Source: JAVVEG01 sp041751425 (GTDB lineage Bacteria > Pseudomonadota > Gammaproteobacteria > Pseudomonadales > Pseudohongiellaceae). From it: 64,000 nucleotides of DNA. Below are positions 53,542 through 62,547 of the stretch, in pieces. The stretch lies in assembly GCA_041751425.1 (NCBI GenBank), contig JBGSXL010000015.1, forward strand, positions 25,607 to 89,606, written 5' to 3'. The notes beneath the pieces were generated by a model. It worked only from the letters and a program-made list of their open reading frames with translations. It searched no databases and was not told where the DNA came from. Made by a program: the position numbers and the translations under genes. Position 1 is the stretch's first letter, and each line of letters starts with the position of its first letter.

Positions 53542-54546
53542 CTAGATATCCAACCTGATTCTGGCAGAGTTATCCACGCGTATATTCGGTTCGATATCTA
53601 CCTGGTTACCATTGAAATACACTTCTGCTGCAGACGCATCGCCCAACAGAATACTGAATGGCGCAGTTCCGCGAACCTCAAGAATGTCACCTGCCACACG
53701 TATATCGCGAAACACCTGTCCTTCGGAACTGTCATCCACTTCCACCCAGCTATCGCCACTGAATTCCACGCGCACCAAATCATTGCCTGTTGATGCCACC
53801 GTTATCAACCGGGAATCTGCATCAATAGATATGCTGGTTTGCACGACAGAATTTTCCGGCCGGGTTGGTGCTGCTTCAACGCTCTGTGCGGTATCTTCTG
53901 GCAAATCAGCATCCGCAACTGCTGTCGCTGGCAGGAAAATATCTGCAGCATCTTCAGCATTATTTTCCGCCACTGGCACGGGAGGCACAACGGTGGGCAT
54001 CACTTCCTGCGCTACAGAAAGGACAGTGCCCGCTGGCGATGTAGGTGGCACGCGCGCCTGCGTCGGTGCCACTGCAGCACTAGCGGCAACACCACCAGAA
54101 ACAGTGCTACCTGGCTCTGCACTCGCATTGAAGTACCAAAGAATCACGGCAACAACTACGAAAGCAACACCGGAAAATACAATCCAAGGCAGATTCTTAT
54201 CTTTGCGGCGCTTCGCTGTCCGCTTACTCCTGGCACTTTGCTGTGCGGCATCTTTGACGCGAACATGTGCGTTGAATGCGTGCATCATTTTGTCAGAATC
54301 CAGACCAAGCAGATTTGCATAGGCGCGCAAATAGCCTCTGGCAAACACATCGCCAGGTAATTTGTCATATGCATCAGTTTCCAGCGCACGAATGAAATGC
54401 ATAGTTAAATGCAATTCGTCGGCAACCTGTTGCAGACTTAGCCCACGCTGTTCTCTCTGCTCGCGTAACGTATCACCTGGCGACGGTTCAGTAACACCTG
54501 CCTGCGACGCATCTTCCAGTTCAGCGCTTTCACGTTCATTATTCAT
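53542..54546 (-). CDS. rodZ: Cytoskeleton protein RodZ
   Basis: This 334-residue protein has an N-terminal helix-turn-helix domain (REQRGLSLQQVADELHL, about 29-100), a basic segment and a transmembrane helix (LPWIVFSGVAFVVVAVILWYF split at about 115-140). A low-complexity Ala/Pro/Val linker follows, then a C-terminal DUF4115 beta domain (VRVEFSGDSWVEVDDSSEGQ). RodZ links MreB to the elongasome and fixes rod shape. Its start overlaps the pilW stop by a few bases, the usual arrangement. Confidence 0.94.
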   Translation of the reverse strand: MNNERESAELEDASQAGVTEPSPGDTLREQREQRGLSLQQVADELHLTMHFIRALETDAYDKLPGDVFARGYLRAYANLLGLDSDKMMHAFNAHVRVKDAAQQSARSKRTAKRRKDKNLPWIVFSGVAFVVVAVILWYFNASAEPGSTVSGGVAASAAVAPTQARVPPTSPAGTVLSVAQEVMPTVVPPVPVAENNAEDAADIFLPATAVADADLPEDTAQSVEAAPTRPENSVVQTSISIDADSRLITVASTGNDLVRVEFSGDSWVEVDDSSEGQVFRDIRVAGDILEVRGTAPFSILLGDASAAEVYFNGNQVDIEPNIRVDNSARIRLDI

Positions 54547-55351
54547 TGGCAGAATTTACGTATAGTTGATATTCAGGTGAATCTCTGTACAGACTTTCCA
54601 GCAGTAATGCGTAGATAGCTGCACCTTCGGTATTGTCAAAGCGTTGTTCCAGTTGAATACCCAACCATAAACTGCGGGCTGACTGCGGAACATTATAAAA
54701 ATTGCTGGAAACTACGAATTGGTTGTAAAACCGCATGGACTCAGCAAACAAACCTTCGGAAAACTTTACCGCAGCCATCTCAAGAGAAGCACGATATAAA
54801 TTCGGGTTCAACTGTAAAGCTCTTTCAAAAGCGTAAACCGCCCGTTCCGGCCGATCAGTTCTCTGCGCTGTCAGCCCCAGATTCTCAAAGGCCAATGCTC
54901 GGGAGTCATACATCGTATCATTAGCAACAGTCTCAAGTTGCCGATAGGCTTCCTCAAAGCGTTGCTGAGCAAACAGGAAAGCCGCGAAATTATTTCGTGC
55001 GCGTGAATTGCTGGAGTCCAAAGAAATCGCACGCTCAAAATTTTCCTGTGCCAGTCTGAACTCTCCTTCGCGCTGCATAACAAGTGCTTGAACATTATAT
55101 GCTTCGGAACTTCTGCTGTTGATACTTAGTGCATTGGCAATGTGACGTTTGGCACCCGCCATATCTCCAGCTTCATAATAGCCAATCGCCAGTTGAATAT
55201 AATCCTGCAGAGCACGTTCCTGGGACGATTCAACATTGAACCCTCCCGTAGTAGTTGTGACGCAGGAAGTCATCGACAACACAAGCAGGACTGCGAGAGC
55301 CCGTGTCAGGTTGACAACTTTTCCTGCATTTAGTTCTGCTGTTCTTTTCAT
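54539..55351 (-). CDS. pilW: Type IV pilus biogenesis lipoprotein PilW/PilF
   Basis: This 270-residue lipoprotein helps PilQ secretin assembly. The signal peptide ends with a lipobox (LSMTSC, with CVTTTTGG following). About six TPR motifs fill the rest (YYEAGDMAGAKRHIANAL, NVQALVMQREGEFRLAQENF, FENLGLTAQRTDRPERAVYAF). Length and position between rlmN and rodZ match the family. Whether this organism has other pilus genes cannot be seen here. Confidence 0.92.
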   Translation of the reverse strand: MKRTAELNAGKVVNLTRALAVLLVLSMTSCVTTTTGGFNVESSQERALQDYIQLAIGYYEAGDMAGAKRHIANALSINSRSSEAYNVQALVMQREGEFRLAQENFERAISLDSSNSRARNNFAAFLFAQQRFEEAYRQLETVANDTMYDSRALAFENLGLTAQRTDRPERAVYAFERALQLNPNLYRASLEMAAVKFSEGLFAESMRFYNQFVVSSNFYNVPQSARSLWLGIQLEQRFDNTEGAAIYALLLESLYRDSPEYQLYVNSANE

Positions 55352-55388
55352 GGCTAAAATAGCTTGATTACCAGATTATCGTGTTTAC

Positions 55389-56615
55389 TCACTCTATCAC
55401 GCGCGCCAGGTTATCGGCACGACTAAAATCTTTGCTGTTTTTCAGTACAGAGCCTGTCAAATTGCTTTCTGCCAGGGCAGCGCGATGACGCGCACTTCTG
55501 CGAGTATTGTCACCCACCTGCCCTACCAATTGCCCGCATGCTGCTCCAATATCGTCAGCGCGTGTTGTTCGCACAGTAACGGTATACCCGGCTTCGTGCA
55601 GAATCTGGCGAAAATTGGAAATAGACGAATTGCTGGGGCGCTTATAATCTGATTGTGCAAAGGGATTGAACGGAATCAAATTAATCTTGCACGGCAACTC
55701 TCGCAGCAACTCGGCCAGGTCACGCGCGTGCTGACGGTGATCATTTATACCAGCAATCAACGTATATTCTATGACCGGCAGACGCCTGTCCGACAGGCTG
55801 CTCATATAGCCTGCGACACTGCGCAATAATTCCTTTATGGGATATTTTTTATTGATCGGTACGATTTCGCTGCGCAGTTCATCATTTGGAGCATGCAGAG
55901 AAATAGCCAGAGACGCATCAGTATAATCTTTCAAGCGATCAATGGCAGGCACCACTCCGGATGTGCTGATTGTCACGCGCCGCTTTGAAAGACCGTATGC
56001 CTGATCTTCCATCATGATACTTAATGCATCCATGACGTTATCAAAATTGAGCAGAGGCTCGCCCATGCCCATCATGACCACATTGCTGACTGGACGCAGC
56101 ATCTTGCCGCTTTGTTCGGCAACATCTTCATCTGCCAACGCCGGTTTCTTCACATCGAAACCACCCAGCTTGTGATTCGCCCACCACAATTGGCCGATAA
56201 TTTCGGCTACTGTCAAATTGCTGTTGAAACCCTGCTTGCCAGTGGCGCAGAAAGTGCAATCCAGGATGCAACCAGCCTGAGACGAAATACACAGCGTACC
56301 GCGCCCCGCTTCCGGAATGTAAACCGTTTCAATCTGGCTGCCGCTGATGACTTCAATAATCCATTTGCAACTACCATCCGTCGAGCGAAATTCCTCAACG
56401 AGTAATGGCGGTTTGATTTCAGCAATTTGCTTGAGTTTTTCGCGCAGAGGTTTGCTGATATCTGTCATCGCATCGATATCTGTAATGCCGCGCTGATGAA
56501 TCCACTTCATCATTTGATTAGCGCGAAAAGGCTTTTCTCCCAAGGCATGGAAAAAAGCCTGCATTTTTTGCAGGCTCAGTCCCAACAGATTGGTCTTTTC
56601 AGTCCCGTCAATCAT
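55389..56615 (-). CDS. rlmN: Dual-specificity rRNA/tRNA methyltransferase RlmN
   Basis: This 408-residue radical SAM enzyme methylates C2 of A2503 in 23S rRNA and A37 in some tRNAs. The cluster motif CxxxCxxC is GCILDCTFCATGKQGF, and the methylating cysteine region near the C-terminus is DDIGAACGQLVG. The start MIDGTEKTNLLG at 56615 is preferred to an upstream frame to 56660, because GAGG lies seven bases before it. It is downstream of ndk as in related genomes. The C-terminal tail beyond QVGDNTRR is about 30 residues longer than in the short forms. Confidence 0.95.
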   Translation of the reverse strand: MIDGTEKTNLLGLSLQKMQAFFHALGEKPFRANQMMKWIHQRGITDIDAMTDISKPLREKLKQIAEIKPPLLVEEFRSTDGSCKWIIEVISGSQIETVYIPEAGRGTLCISSQAGCILDCTFCATGKQGFNSNLTVAEIIGQLWWANHKLGGFDVKKPALADEDVAEQSGKMLRPVSNVVMMGMGEPLLNFDNVMDALSIMMEDQAYGLSKRRVTISTSGVVPAIDRLKDYTDASLAISLHAPNDELRSEIVPINKKYPIKELLRSVAGYMSSLSDRRLPVIEYTLIAGINDHRQHARDLAELLRELPCKINLIPFNPFAQSDYKRPSNSSISNFRQILHEAGYTVTVRTTRADDIGAACGQLVGQVGDNTRRSARHRAALAESNLTGSVLKNSKDFSRADNLARVIE

Positions 56616-56644
56616 GTTCTTGCCTCGAGCCAGCGCCAAGGCTA

Positions 56645-57073
56645 TCAAACGCGGGCGCAAATCTCTTCAGGTTTGAAAAAGTATGCAATTTCACGAGCAG
56701 CAGATTCGGCAGAGTCCGAACCATGCACAGCATTGGCGTCGATGGATTTGGCAAAATCAGCGCGGATCGTGCCTGCAGCGGCCTGAGCCGGGTTGGTTGC
56801 TCCCATGAGTTCGCGATGCAACGCAACGGCACCTTCACCTTCGAGCACTTGCACAATAACAGGTCCGGATGTCATGAATGCGATCAAATCAGGGAAAAAG
56901 CCGCGCTCTTTGTGCTCCGCGTAGAAACCGCCGGCAGTCTCATTGGTCAGGCGCTGCATCTTGGCAGCCACAATGCGTAAACCGGCTTTTTCGAAGCGGG
57001 AATAGATCTCACCAATGACATTTTTTGCAACGGCATCTGGTTTGATGATTGATAAGGTTCTTTCAATTGCCAT
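56645..57073 (-). CDS. ndk: Nucleoside-diphosphate kinase
   Basis: This 142-residue enzyme equilibrates nucleoside triphosphates. It starts MAIERTLSIIKPDAV, has the active His in NAVHGSDSAESAAREIAYFF, and the nucleotide loop GATNPAQAAAGTIRADF. GGAG lies about eight bases before the ATG. It is directly downstream of iscS with a 57-bp gap that includes a possible promoter. Confidence 0.97.
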   Translation of the reverse strand: MAIERTLSIIKPDAVAKNVIGEIYSRFEKAGLRIVAAKMQRLTNETAGGFYAEHKERGFFPDLIAFMTSGPVIVQVLEGEGAVALHRELMGATNPAQAAAGTIRADFAKSIDANAVHGSDSAESAAREIAYFFKPEEICARV

Positions 57074-57114
57074 TAAATCGACTCCACAGGTCTTACGGGT
57101 TCAGAAAACCGCGC

Positions 57115-57120
57115 ATTATA
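57115..57120 (-). promoter_or_regulatory. Candidate ndk promoter -10 box
   Basis: A perfect TATAAT is read on the minus strand in the iscS-ndk gap, 41 bp before the ndk ATG. No good -35 hexamer is visible at 17 bp, so this is tentative. Confidence 0.35.
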
Positions 57121-57130
57121 CTGCTTAAAG

Positions 57131-58306
57131 CTATTCATTTATACGGGTTTTTGCAGACCCGGCACGTAAACCGGTAACCGCATCCAGCACGCTGGCAATA
57201 GCCGTATCGATATCACTTTCCGTCGTAAAGCGACCTAATGAGAAACGTATAGCGCTTTGTGCCCGATCATTCGATAGCCCCATGCCCAATAACACGTGTG
57301 AAGGGCTCAGATTGGCCGATGCACACGCAGAACCAGACGAGACGGCCAGGTTGCGCAGCGCCATCAGCAGGGATTCGCCATCAACGCCGGTAAAACTCAA
57401 ATTGATGATGCCAGCGACACAGGCCTCAGCGTTACCGTTCAGCGCACAGCCAGACAAACCCTGCAGACCATTCAGGAACCGGGTGCGCAGTCCCTTAATA
57501 CGCTCATGCTCGGCAGGCATTACCTGTGACACAAGGCGAAACGCTTCGCCCATTCCCACCAGTTGATGTGTTGCCAGGGTTCCAGAGCGCATACCACGCT
57601 CATGGCCACCACCATGAATCTGTGCATCAATTCGCAATGGGGGATTACGGCGTATATACAGCGCTCCGGCGCCTTTAGGACCATAGACTTTATGTGCTGA
57701 TAGCGCCATCAAATCGATATTCATGGCATGCACATCAATCGGAATCTTGCCCGCGCTTTGCGCGCCATCCACGTGCAGGAAAACGTCGTTGGCTCGGGTG
57801 ATCTGACCGATGGCTGCTATGTCGTTGATGACGCCAATTTCATTATTAACATGCATCAACGACACCATGATGGTGTCCGGACGCAATACTTCCGCTACCC
57901 GTTCGGGCTTGATCATGCCTTTGGAGTCCGGCGCGAGACGAGTAATTTCAAAGCCCTCCAGCTCCAGATACGCACAGGTATCCAGCACAGCCTTGTGTTC
58001 TATGGCGGAAGTAATGATGTGTTTGCCGCGCGCGGCATGAAAATGAGCCACTCCTTTTAAAGCCAGATTGTTGGCTTCGGTGGCACCAGAGGTCCAGACA
58101 ACTTCCCGCGGGTCACATTGCAGCAGGTCAGCCACATGACGGCGGGCCTCCTCGACAGCTTCTTCTGCACGCCAACCGAAAATATGCGAACGCGAGGCCG
58201 GATTGCCAAAGTTCCCGGCCAGGGTCAGACACCCCATCATTTTCTCGGCTACGATTGGGTCAACGGGTGTGGTGGCGGCGTAATCCAGATAAATCGGTAA
58301 CTGCAT
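57131..58306 (-). CDS. iscS: Cysteine desulfurase IscS
   Basis: This 391-residue PLP enzyme removes sulfur from cysteine. The PLP lysine is K206 in ALSAHKVYGPKG. The persulfide cysteine is C328 in the mobile loop SSGSACASANLSPS, with HVLLGMGLSNDRAQSAIRFSLGRFT following. It ends GLRAGSAKTRINE and lacks the C-terminal tail with the -EWAHH ending by which typical IscS proteins dock IscU; E. coli IscS has 404 residues. GGAG precedes the ATG. It follows iscR by 23 bp, but no iscU, iscA, hscBA or fdx follows before ndk. Confidence 0.92.
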   Translation of the reverse strand: MQLPIYLDYAATTPVDPIVAEKMMGCLTLAGNFGNPASRSHIFGWRAEEAVEEARRHVADLLQCDPREVVWTSGATEANNLALKGVAHFHAARGKHIITSAIEHKAVLDTCAYLELEGFEITRLAPDSKGMIKPERVAEVLRPDTIMVSLMHVNNEIGVINDIAAIGQITRANDVFLHVDGAQSAGKIPIDVHAMNIDLMALSAHKVYGPKGAGALYIRRNPPLRIDAQIHGGGHERGMRSGTLATHQLVGMGEAFRLVSQVMPAEHERIKGLRTRFLNGLQGLSGCALNGNAEACVAGIINLSFTGVDGESLLMALRNLAVSSGSACASANLSPSHVLLGMGLSNDRAQSAIRFSLGRFTTESDIDTAIASVLDAVTGLRAGSAKTRINE

Positions 58307-58329
58307 GCTACTCCGGTTTTGTCACGGCT

Positions 58330-58827
58330 CTATTGCAAAAAGGTGCTGGAAATAATGCCTCTCAACTGACTGGCATTGCGCCGCGAACCCGTACGTTGGT
58401 CTTGAATATCCGCTATGCGCTGCACTTCATACTTGTGAGACAGATCTGCGAGATTGATATTATTCAGGAAACCGTGAATCTGATGGGTCAGGTCATCCCA
58501 TAAATGGTGGGTCAGGCAGATCTCACCATCATGGCAGTTGCCTTTGCCTTCACAGCGTGTGGCGTCTACTGACTCATCTACAGCATCAATAATACCGGCA
58601 ACCGTGATCGTATCCGCTTCGGCTCCCAGCCGATAACCGCCTCCGGGACCACGCACACTGGACACCAGGCCACTGCGGCGCAAACGGGCGAAGAGCTGCT
58701 CAAGATAGGAAAGCGAGATGCCCTGCCGCATGGAAATGTCGCCCAGAGCAACAGGGCCACCGTTCGTGTGGATGGCCAGATCCAGCATCGCTGTCACCGC
58801 ATACCTGCCTTTGGTTGTCAGACGCAT
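58330..58827 (-). CDS. iscR: Iron-sulfur cluster regulator IscR
   Basis: This 165-residue Rrf2-family repressor has a winged helix at the N-terminus (KGRYAVTAMLDLAIH, SLSYLEQLFARLRR, VRGPGGGYRLG). The [2Fe-2S] site is C-x5-C-x5-C in TRCEGKGNCHDGEICLTH, with the nearby His as probable fourth ligand. It senses cluster status and represses its own operon. A matching operator lies in its promoter at 58872-58896. Confidence 0.95.
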   Translation of the reverse strand: MRLTTKGRYAVTAMLDLAIHTNGGPVALGDISMRQGISLSYLEQLFARLRRSGLVSSVRGPGGGYRLGAEADTITVAGIIDAVDESVDATRCEGKGNCHDGEICLTHHLWDDLTHQIHGFLNNINLADLSHKYEVQRIADIQDQRTGSRRNASQLRGIISSTFLQ

Positions 58828-58863
58828 GGAGCTGTTTCCCGTGAAATCCCAATGATGCCGGGG

Positions 58864-58892
58864 ATTATGGGATACCTCAGTATTTTAATCAA
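58864..58892 (-). promoter_or_regulatory. iscRS promoter
   Basis: On the minus strand TTGATT (58887-58892) and CATAAT (58864-58869) are separated by exactly 17 bp, and a start of transcription near 58857 is expected. The -35 lies inside the IscR operator. Confidence 0.65.
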
Positions 58893-58896
58893 CTTT
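58872..58896 (-). promoter_or_regulatory. Type 1 IscR-binding site
   Basis: The 25 bases match the published type 1 IscR consensus (ATASYYGACTRWWWYAGTCRR + STAT) at 21 positions by my count. The site overlaps the -35 and spacer of the iscRS promoter, so [2Fe-2S]-IscR would block RNA polymerase. Confidence 0.7.
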
Positions 58897-58969
58897 AGCC
58901 AAACCTCGCGCTGCAGCCACAAAAAGGGTAGCATCGCGCCTAATTTCCGCCCGGCAAGCAGCCTCACTG

Positions 58970-59842
58970 ATGATCGATCTGCACACTCACACCCATTTTT
59001 CCGATGGATCTCTATCTCCAGAACAGCTGATTCAGCGTGCTGTTGCCAACCGTCTGACGCACCTGGCTATCACTGATCACGATTGCACCGGAGCCCTGGA
59101 AAACCTTGTCGACATCCCAGAGGCCGCTGCGTTGCAAATTATTCCCGGCGTGGAAATTTCCACCTTATGGCAACAGCGGGAGATACACATCGTCGGGTTA
59201 TTTATTGACAAGCGGGAGAAGACCCTGCAAGACCTTACGCGCAACCAACAGCAGTTGCGCATGGCCCGCATAGAGGAGTTTGATCAGCGTCTGGATAAAA
59301 TTGGCATTCCCGGCTTGCTGGCGTACATCAAAACCTTGCCCTGCCAGGCTGCTGGCCGCAATCATGTGGCTGATTTCCTGATAGAAAACGGCAAAGCGGT
59401 TGACAAACAACAAGCGTTCAAGAAATTCCTAGGCAATACAGGCCGGGTTAAAACAGCGGCACACTGGTGTGAGATAGGCACAGCCGTAATGGCAATTCGC
59501 TCAGCAGGCGGTATCGCAGTGCTGGCCCATCCTGATCGCTATAAATACACCCGCAACAAGCTCAATCTGCTGCTTGATGAATTCAAGGAGTGCGGCGGTG
59601 AAGGCCTGGAGGTAAGTTACTCCAACCTGTCGCACGATCAATTGCTGAGATTAGCAACGGTGTGTGAGCAGCAGGAACTATGGGCGTCTGTCGGATCCGA
59701 TTTTCATACCCCTGCGGCAGGTTGGATGGATATAGGCAGGATCAGGCAATTGCCGCAGGGGTGTCGTGAACGGGCTATCTGGCATCACCCGCGCTGGTCT
59801 GCAACTTCAGTAGGTGCAGGAACCGCGCAGGAATTAAACTGA
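58970..59842 (+). CDS. PHP-domain phosphoesterase (RNase AM/YciV-like)
   Basis: This 290-residue metal-dependent PHP enzyme starts MIDLHTHTHFSDGSLSPEQL, with further ligands in LAITDHDCTG, IPGVEIS, LAHPDRY and GSDFHTP. The length and motif order match YciV (renamed RnaAM or Rnm), a 5'-3' exonuclease that matures 5S, 16S and 23S rRNA ends. That assignment is by family. It is divergent from iscRS and converges with the zinc-ribbon gene. Confidence 0.9.
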   Translation: MIDLHTHTHFSDGSLSPEQLIQRAVANRLTHLAITDHDCTGALENLVDIPEAAALQIIPGVEISTLWQQREIHIVGLFIDKREKTLQDLTRNQQQLRMARIEEFDQRLDKIGIPGLLAYIKTLPCQAAGRNHVADFLIENGKAVDKQQAFKKFLGNTGRVKTAAHWCEIGTAVMAIRSAGGIAVLAHPDRYKYTRNKLNLLLDEFKECGGEGLEVSYSNLSHDQLLRLATVCEQQELWASVGSDFHTPAAGWMDIGRIRQLPQGCRERAIWHHPRWSATSVGAGTAQELN

Positions 59843-59873
59843 CGGGCAGCTTTTGCAACAGCTGCCCCGGGAC

Positions 59874-60260
59874 TTAACGTCGCTTCAACGAAGCAATCAA
59901 ACCTTTGAAAAGATCCATCAGCGTTTCATGTTTGAAATCGGTAAACTCACCGGCATCCATAAACATGCCGTGCTCGGCACACGCTTCATACTCGAGGTGC
60001 GGCTGGCGGGCATCGCTGATTTTGGACATTGGCTTGCTACAGCGTGGGCACTGAATATCTCGTACGCGGTTGTAAGTTTTGCCAATGCGTGGATCGCCGC
60101 TGTCAAGAAAGTCTGACATCCAGGATTCCTTGAGTTGTTCCGCTTCGCCATTATCAAACCACAATCCCTTGCAACTGTTGCACTGGTCTATGACTACCTT
60201 GCCGTGCAGTATTTCCACAGAGCGCTCGACCATTTTGGCATTACACTTTGGACAGTCCAT
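59874..60260 (-). CDS. TFIIB-type zinc-ribbon protein
   Basis: This 128-residue protein has a first ribbon C-x2-C...C-x2-C (MDCPKCNAKM, DQCNSCKGLWFD) and a second pair, IQCPRCSKPM with a later CAEHGMFMD. The first half fits the zf-TFIIB family, whose function is unknown. The ATG at 60260 follows AGGAG; seven extra codons upstream are unlikely. It stands alone between two convergent or divergent genes. Confidence 0.85.
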   Translation of the reverse strand: MDCPKCNAKMVERSVEILHGKVVIDQCNSCKGLWFDNGEAEQLKESWMSDFLDSGDPRIGKTYNRVRDIQCPRCSKPMSKISDARQPHLEYEACAEHGMFMDAGEFTDFKHETLMDLFKGLIASLKRR

Positions 60261-60527
60261 CAATTTCTCCTTGCTGCGCAACTTTTTTATTAATGTTTAT
60301 CGCACGGTATTCAGTCTGAACGGGCGCGCAAGGCGGCATTTTATAAGATTCTCCGCAACTATACCAACACTGCTTTGCAGCATTTTTTGCGGCACCATTC
60401 GGGTGCAAACGCAATGTCAACCATCGCGGCGACCGTTCAGCCTCCGTTAACCTGCAACCCCCTATTCTGCTCCTGTCGACGCCCTGTAACACACAGACCG
60501 ACTGACACTGAACAAGGAGCTACGAAA
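60261..60527. other. Divergent spacer between zinc-ribbon and MORN-like genes
   Basis: This 267-bp gap holds the presumed promoters of two divergent genes. I see no clear hexamer pair, operator or hairpin with T-run in it. Confidence 0.4.
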
Positions 60528-61361
60528 ATGCGCTGGATAACCGGACTACTGCTGAGTACTACACTCTCTCTCTTATCTCTGGCACTTTCACCAATGGCTG
60601 TGGCTAACCCCAATTACTCGGGTGCCGACAATTTCAGCAGCGGGTGCGCAACTCTGGAATTCATGGCAAAAATGCTGACTGTGAATACTTTGCTGCCTGC
60701 CAACTGGGATAGCCAGACAGACATGCGGGCAATGAGCGAAAACCTGAAGCAGATGAATCAACGGGTTTGCCAGCAGGTTTTACTGACCGAGACCACCCGC
60801 TATGACGCCCGCTACAGCAACGGTAAAATCATATCGCCCGATCTGTATCATGAAGCTTGGTATTTTCCTAATGGCCAGTTGTTCATGGCAGGTGCCGGGC
60901 GCGATGTGAGTGTCTATTACCCGAATGGGCAGGTGCTGGCTTACCACTGGACCCATGGAGACCAGACTGTTTTCTGGCCGAATGGTAACCCGGCTACCTT
61001 TTCATTTCGCGAACATGATGAAACCTGGTTTTATCCTGACGGACAGATAATCACTTACAGAGCGGGCAACAGAGGGGAGCGTTGGTTCTACCCTTTCCCG
61101 CGCATGGATGGCCGCATAGGCCAGGAGTTGATATCTGATCGCTGGGGAGTAGAGGATGCGGATTTCAATTTTCTGAACTTCACAGCACGTGGCGACGTGT
61201 ACCTGACACGCGAACGCATACGCAGAAAATTAGTGCTGACTGATTTCGATTTGCTGGATGTGCCAGGAGTATTACTTATGGTGACGCGCTTGTATCAGGT
61301 GGAAGATGACGCACGACAATTTGTTCCCGCCGATTCCAGCATTACAGGCGCGCCATACTGA
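60528..61361 (+). CDS. Secreted protein with MORN-like repeats
   Basis: This 277-residue protein has a signal peptide (about 1-26, ending AVAN) and then a domain with one cysteine pair. About five short repeats follow of the form W-(Y/F)-x-P-(N/D)-G-(Q/N) (YYPNGQVLAY, VFWPNGNPATF, WFYPDGQIITY, plus two weaker copies). Such units resemble MORN_2 repeats. AAGGAG precedes the ATG. The role is unknown; it could bind envelope lipids or glycans, but nothing in the sequence proves this. Confidence 0.75.
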   Translation: MRWITGLLLSTTLSLLSLALSPMAVANPNYSGADNFSSGCATLEFMAKMLTVNTLLPANWDSQTDMRAMSENLKQMNQRVCQQVLLTETTRYDARYSNGKIISPDLYHEAWYFPNGQLFMAGAGRDVSVYYPNGQVLAYHWTHGDQTVFWPNGNPATFSFREHDETWFYPDGQIITYRAGNRGERWFYPFPRMDGRIGQELISDRWGVEDADFNFLNFTARGDVYLTRERIRRKLVLTDFDLLDVPGVLLMVTRLYQVEDDARQFVPADSSITGAPY

Positions 61362-61385
61362 AGCGCAGGCGAATACACTACCTGC

Positions 61386-62528
61386 TCAATAGCTATAAGT
61401 GTTTGCCAGCCCTGTCAGCTGAGCGGGAGAAATCGCTCCCGACTGACACCTGGCAATATCCTCTTTTGCCAGCACATGAATTCGACTACTGCGAACACCG
61501 ACATTAAGCTCGATTCCCAATCCCGACATGATCATGGTCAGGTGTTGTTCATCGGGTAGCACCGAAAGAAACTGTTGGTCATTGCAGACCAACGTAAACA
61601 AGCGCATTTCAAACGCCTGCAACTCCTGTTGCCACTGCAGATTGCGCTCCTCTTGAGCCGCCTGATATTGCTGCTGTATCTGTTCTGCCTTCGCCATAGC
61701 GGCCTGCTTGAGAGGCTCGATGCCGGCTGCCAGTTGCTCCAGACTCGCCTGCCATTGATCGCGTAATTCCTGCGTTGGAATACCCTGCTCTCTTACCGCA
61801 GCACTTGCATCAGAAACAGTGTTGCCAACTTGTGAACTGCTGCGTTGTAACTCCGCCTGCAGAGCTGACAGATCCCGGAAACGCTCTGCCAGATCTTCCT
61901 GCATTTGGCGAAGCTCTGCGTTCATTTGCGTAAAAGCCGTGTTATTCAATTGTCCCGATGCATGCAGAGAACGAGCGGACTCAGCCGCATTTCGCAGCGC
62001 AACATCCACATCCTGATAGAAAGCCAGGCTGGTAATGCGATTATTCATTTCACGAAAAAATGCAGCAACATCTTCACGGGTGGAAGAATCTGATGCCACA
62101 GTCGTGTCTGTTGTGGGACTCGCGGTGCTGCGAGTAAAGCGGCGGCTTTCTGCCAGACCTGCCAATTGTCCCGAGAGTTGCTGCAACGATGCATTCACAG
62201 ACTGAAGACTCAGTGTAGGTCGGGTAGCTCCCAATGGGGTAACCAGTTCCAGCACGATACCCTGATGTAAGAGATAGGTTCCCTTCACATCACCAGCGCG
62301 AGTATTAAACAGTCCAGAACGCACACTCAATCCCAGCCCATCGCTCAAACGCGCAGAGAACTCTACGATATTCTGCTGCAACGGACTTAATGAGGGTGCC
62401 GTGTCACTTCTATAACCTAAAGTACCCGGTTGCTGCGCCAATAGCGATGGGGAAGTTGCCATCAGCAACCCGATTGGCAATACCCAACACTGGACTCGCA
62501 ATCTGCTGCTTTTGCCTGACAGAAGCAT
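61386..62528 (-). CDS. Secreted coiled-coil protein of the ECF sigma operon
   Basis: I do not recognise this 380-residue protein. An N-terminal signal region (LPIGLLMATSPSLLAQ) is followed by a beta-rich part (50-120) and long helical segments rich in Q, L and A that are likely coiled coils (160-310). A small C-terminal part contains two cysteines (LVCNDQQFLSVLPDEQ, DIARCQSGA). It begins 20 bp after the anti-sigma gene and is third in the operon, so it is a candidate partner or target of that signalling pair. Confidence 0.7.
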   Translation of the reverse strand: MLLSGKSSRLRVQCWVLPIGLLMATSPSLLAQQPGTLGYRSDTAPSLSPLQQNIVEFSARLSDGLGLSVRSGLFNTRAGDVKGTYLLHQGIVLELVTPLGATRPTLSLQSVNASLQQLSGQLAGLAESRRFTRSTASPTTDTTVASDSSTREDVAAFFREMNNRITSLAFYQDVDVALRNAAESARSLHASGQLNNTAFTQMNAELRQMQEDLAERFRDLSALQAELQRSSSQVGNTVSDASAAVREQGIPTQELRDQWQASLEQLAAGIEPLKQAAMAKAEQIQQQYQAAQEERNLQWQQELQAFEMRLFTLVCNDQQFLSVLPDEQHLTMIMSGLGIELNVGVRSSRIHVLAKEDIARCQSGAISPAQLTGLANTYSY

Positions 62529-62547
62529 GGTTTCACCTCACGTTTAC

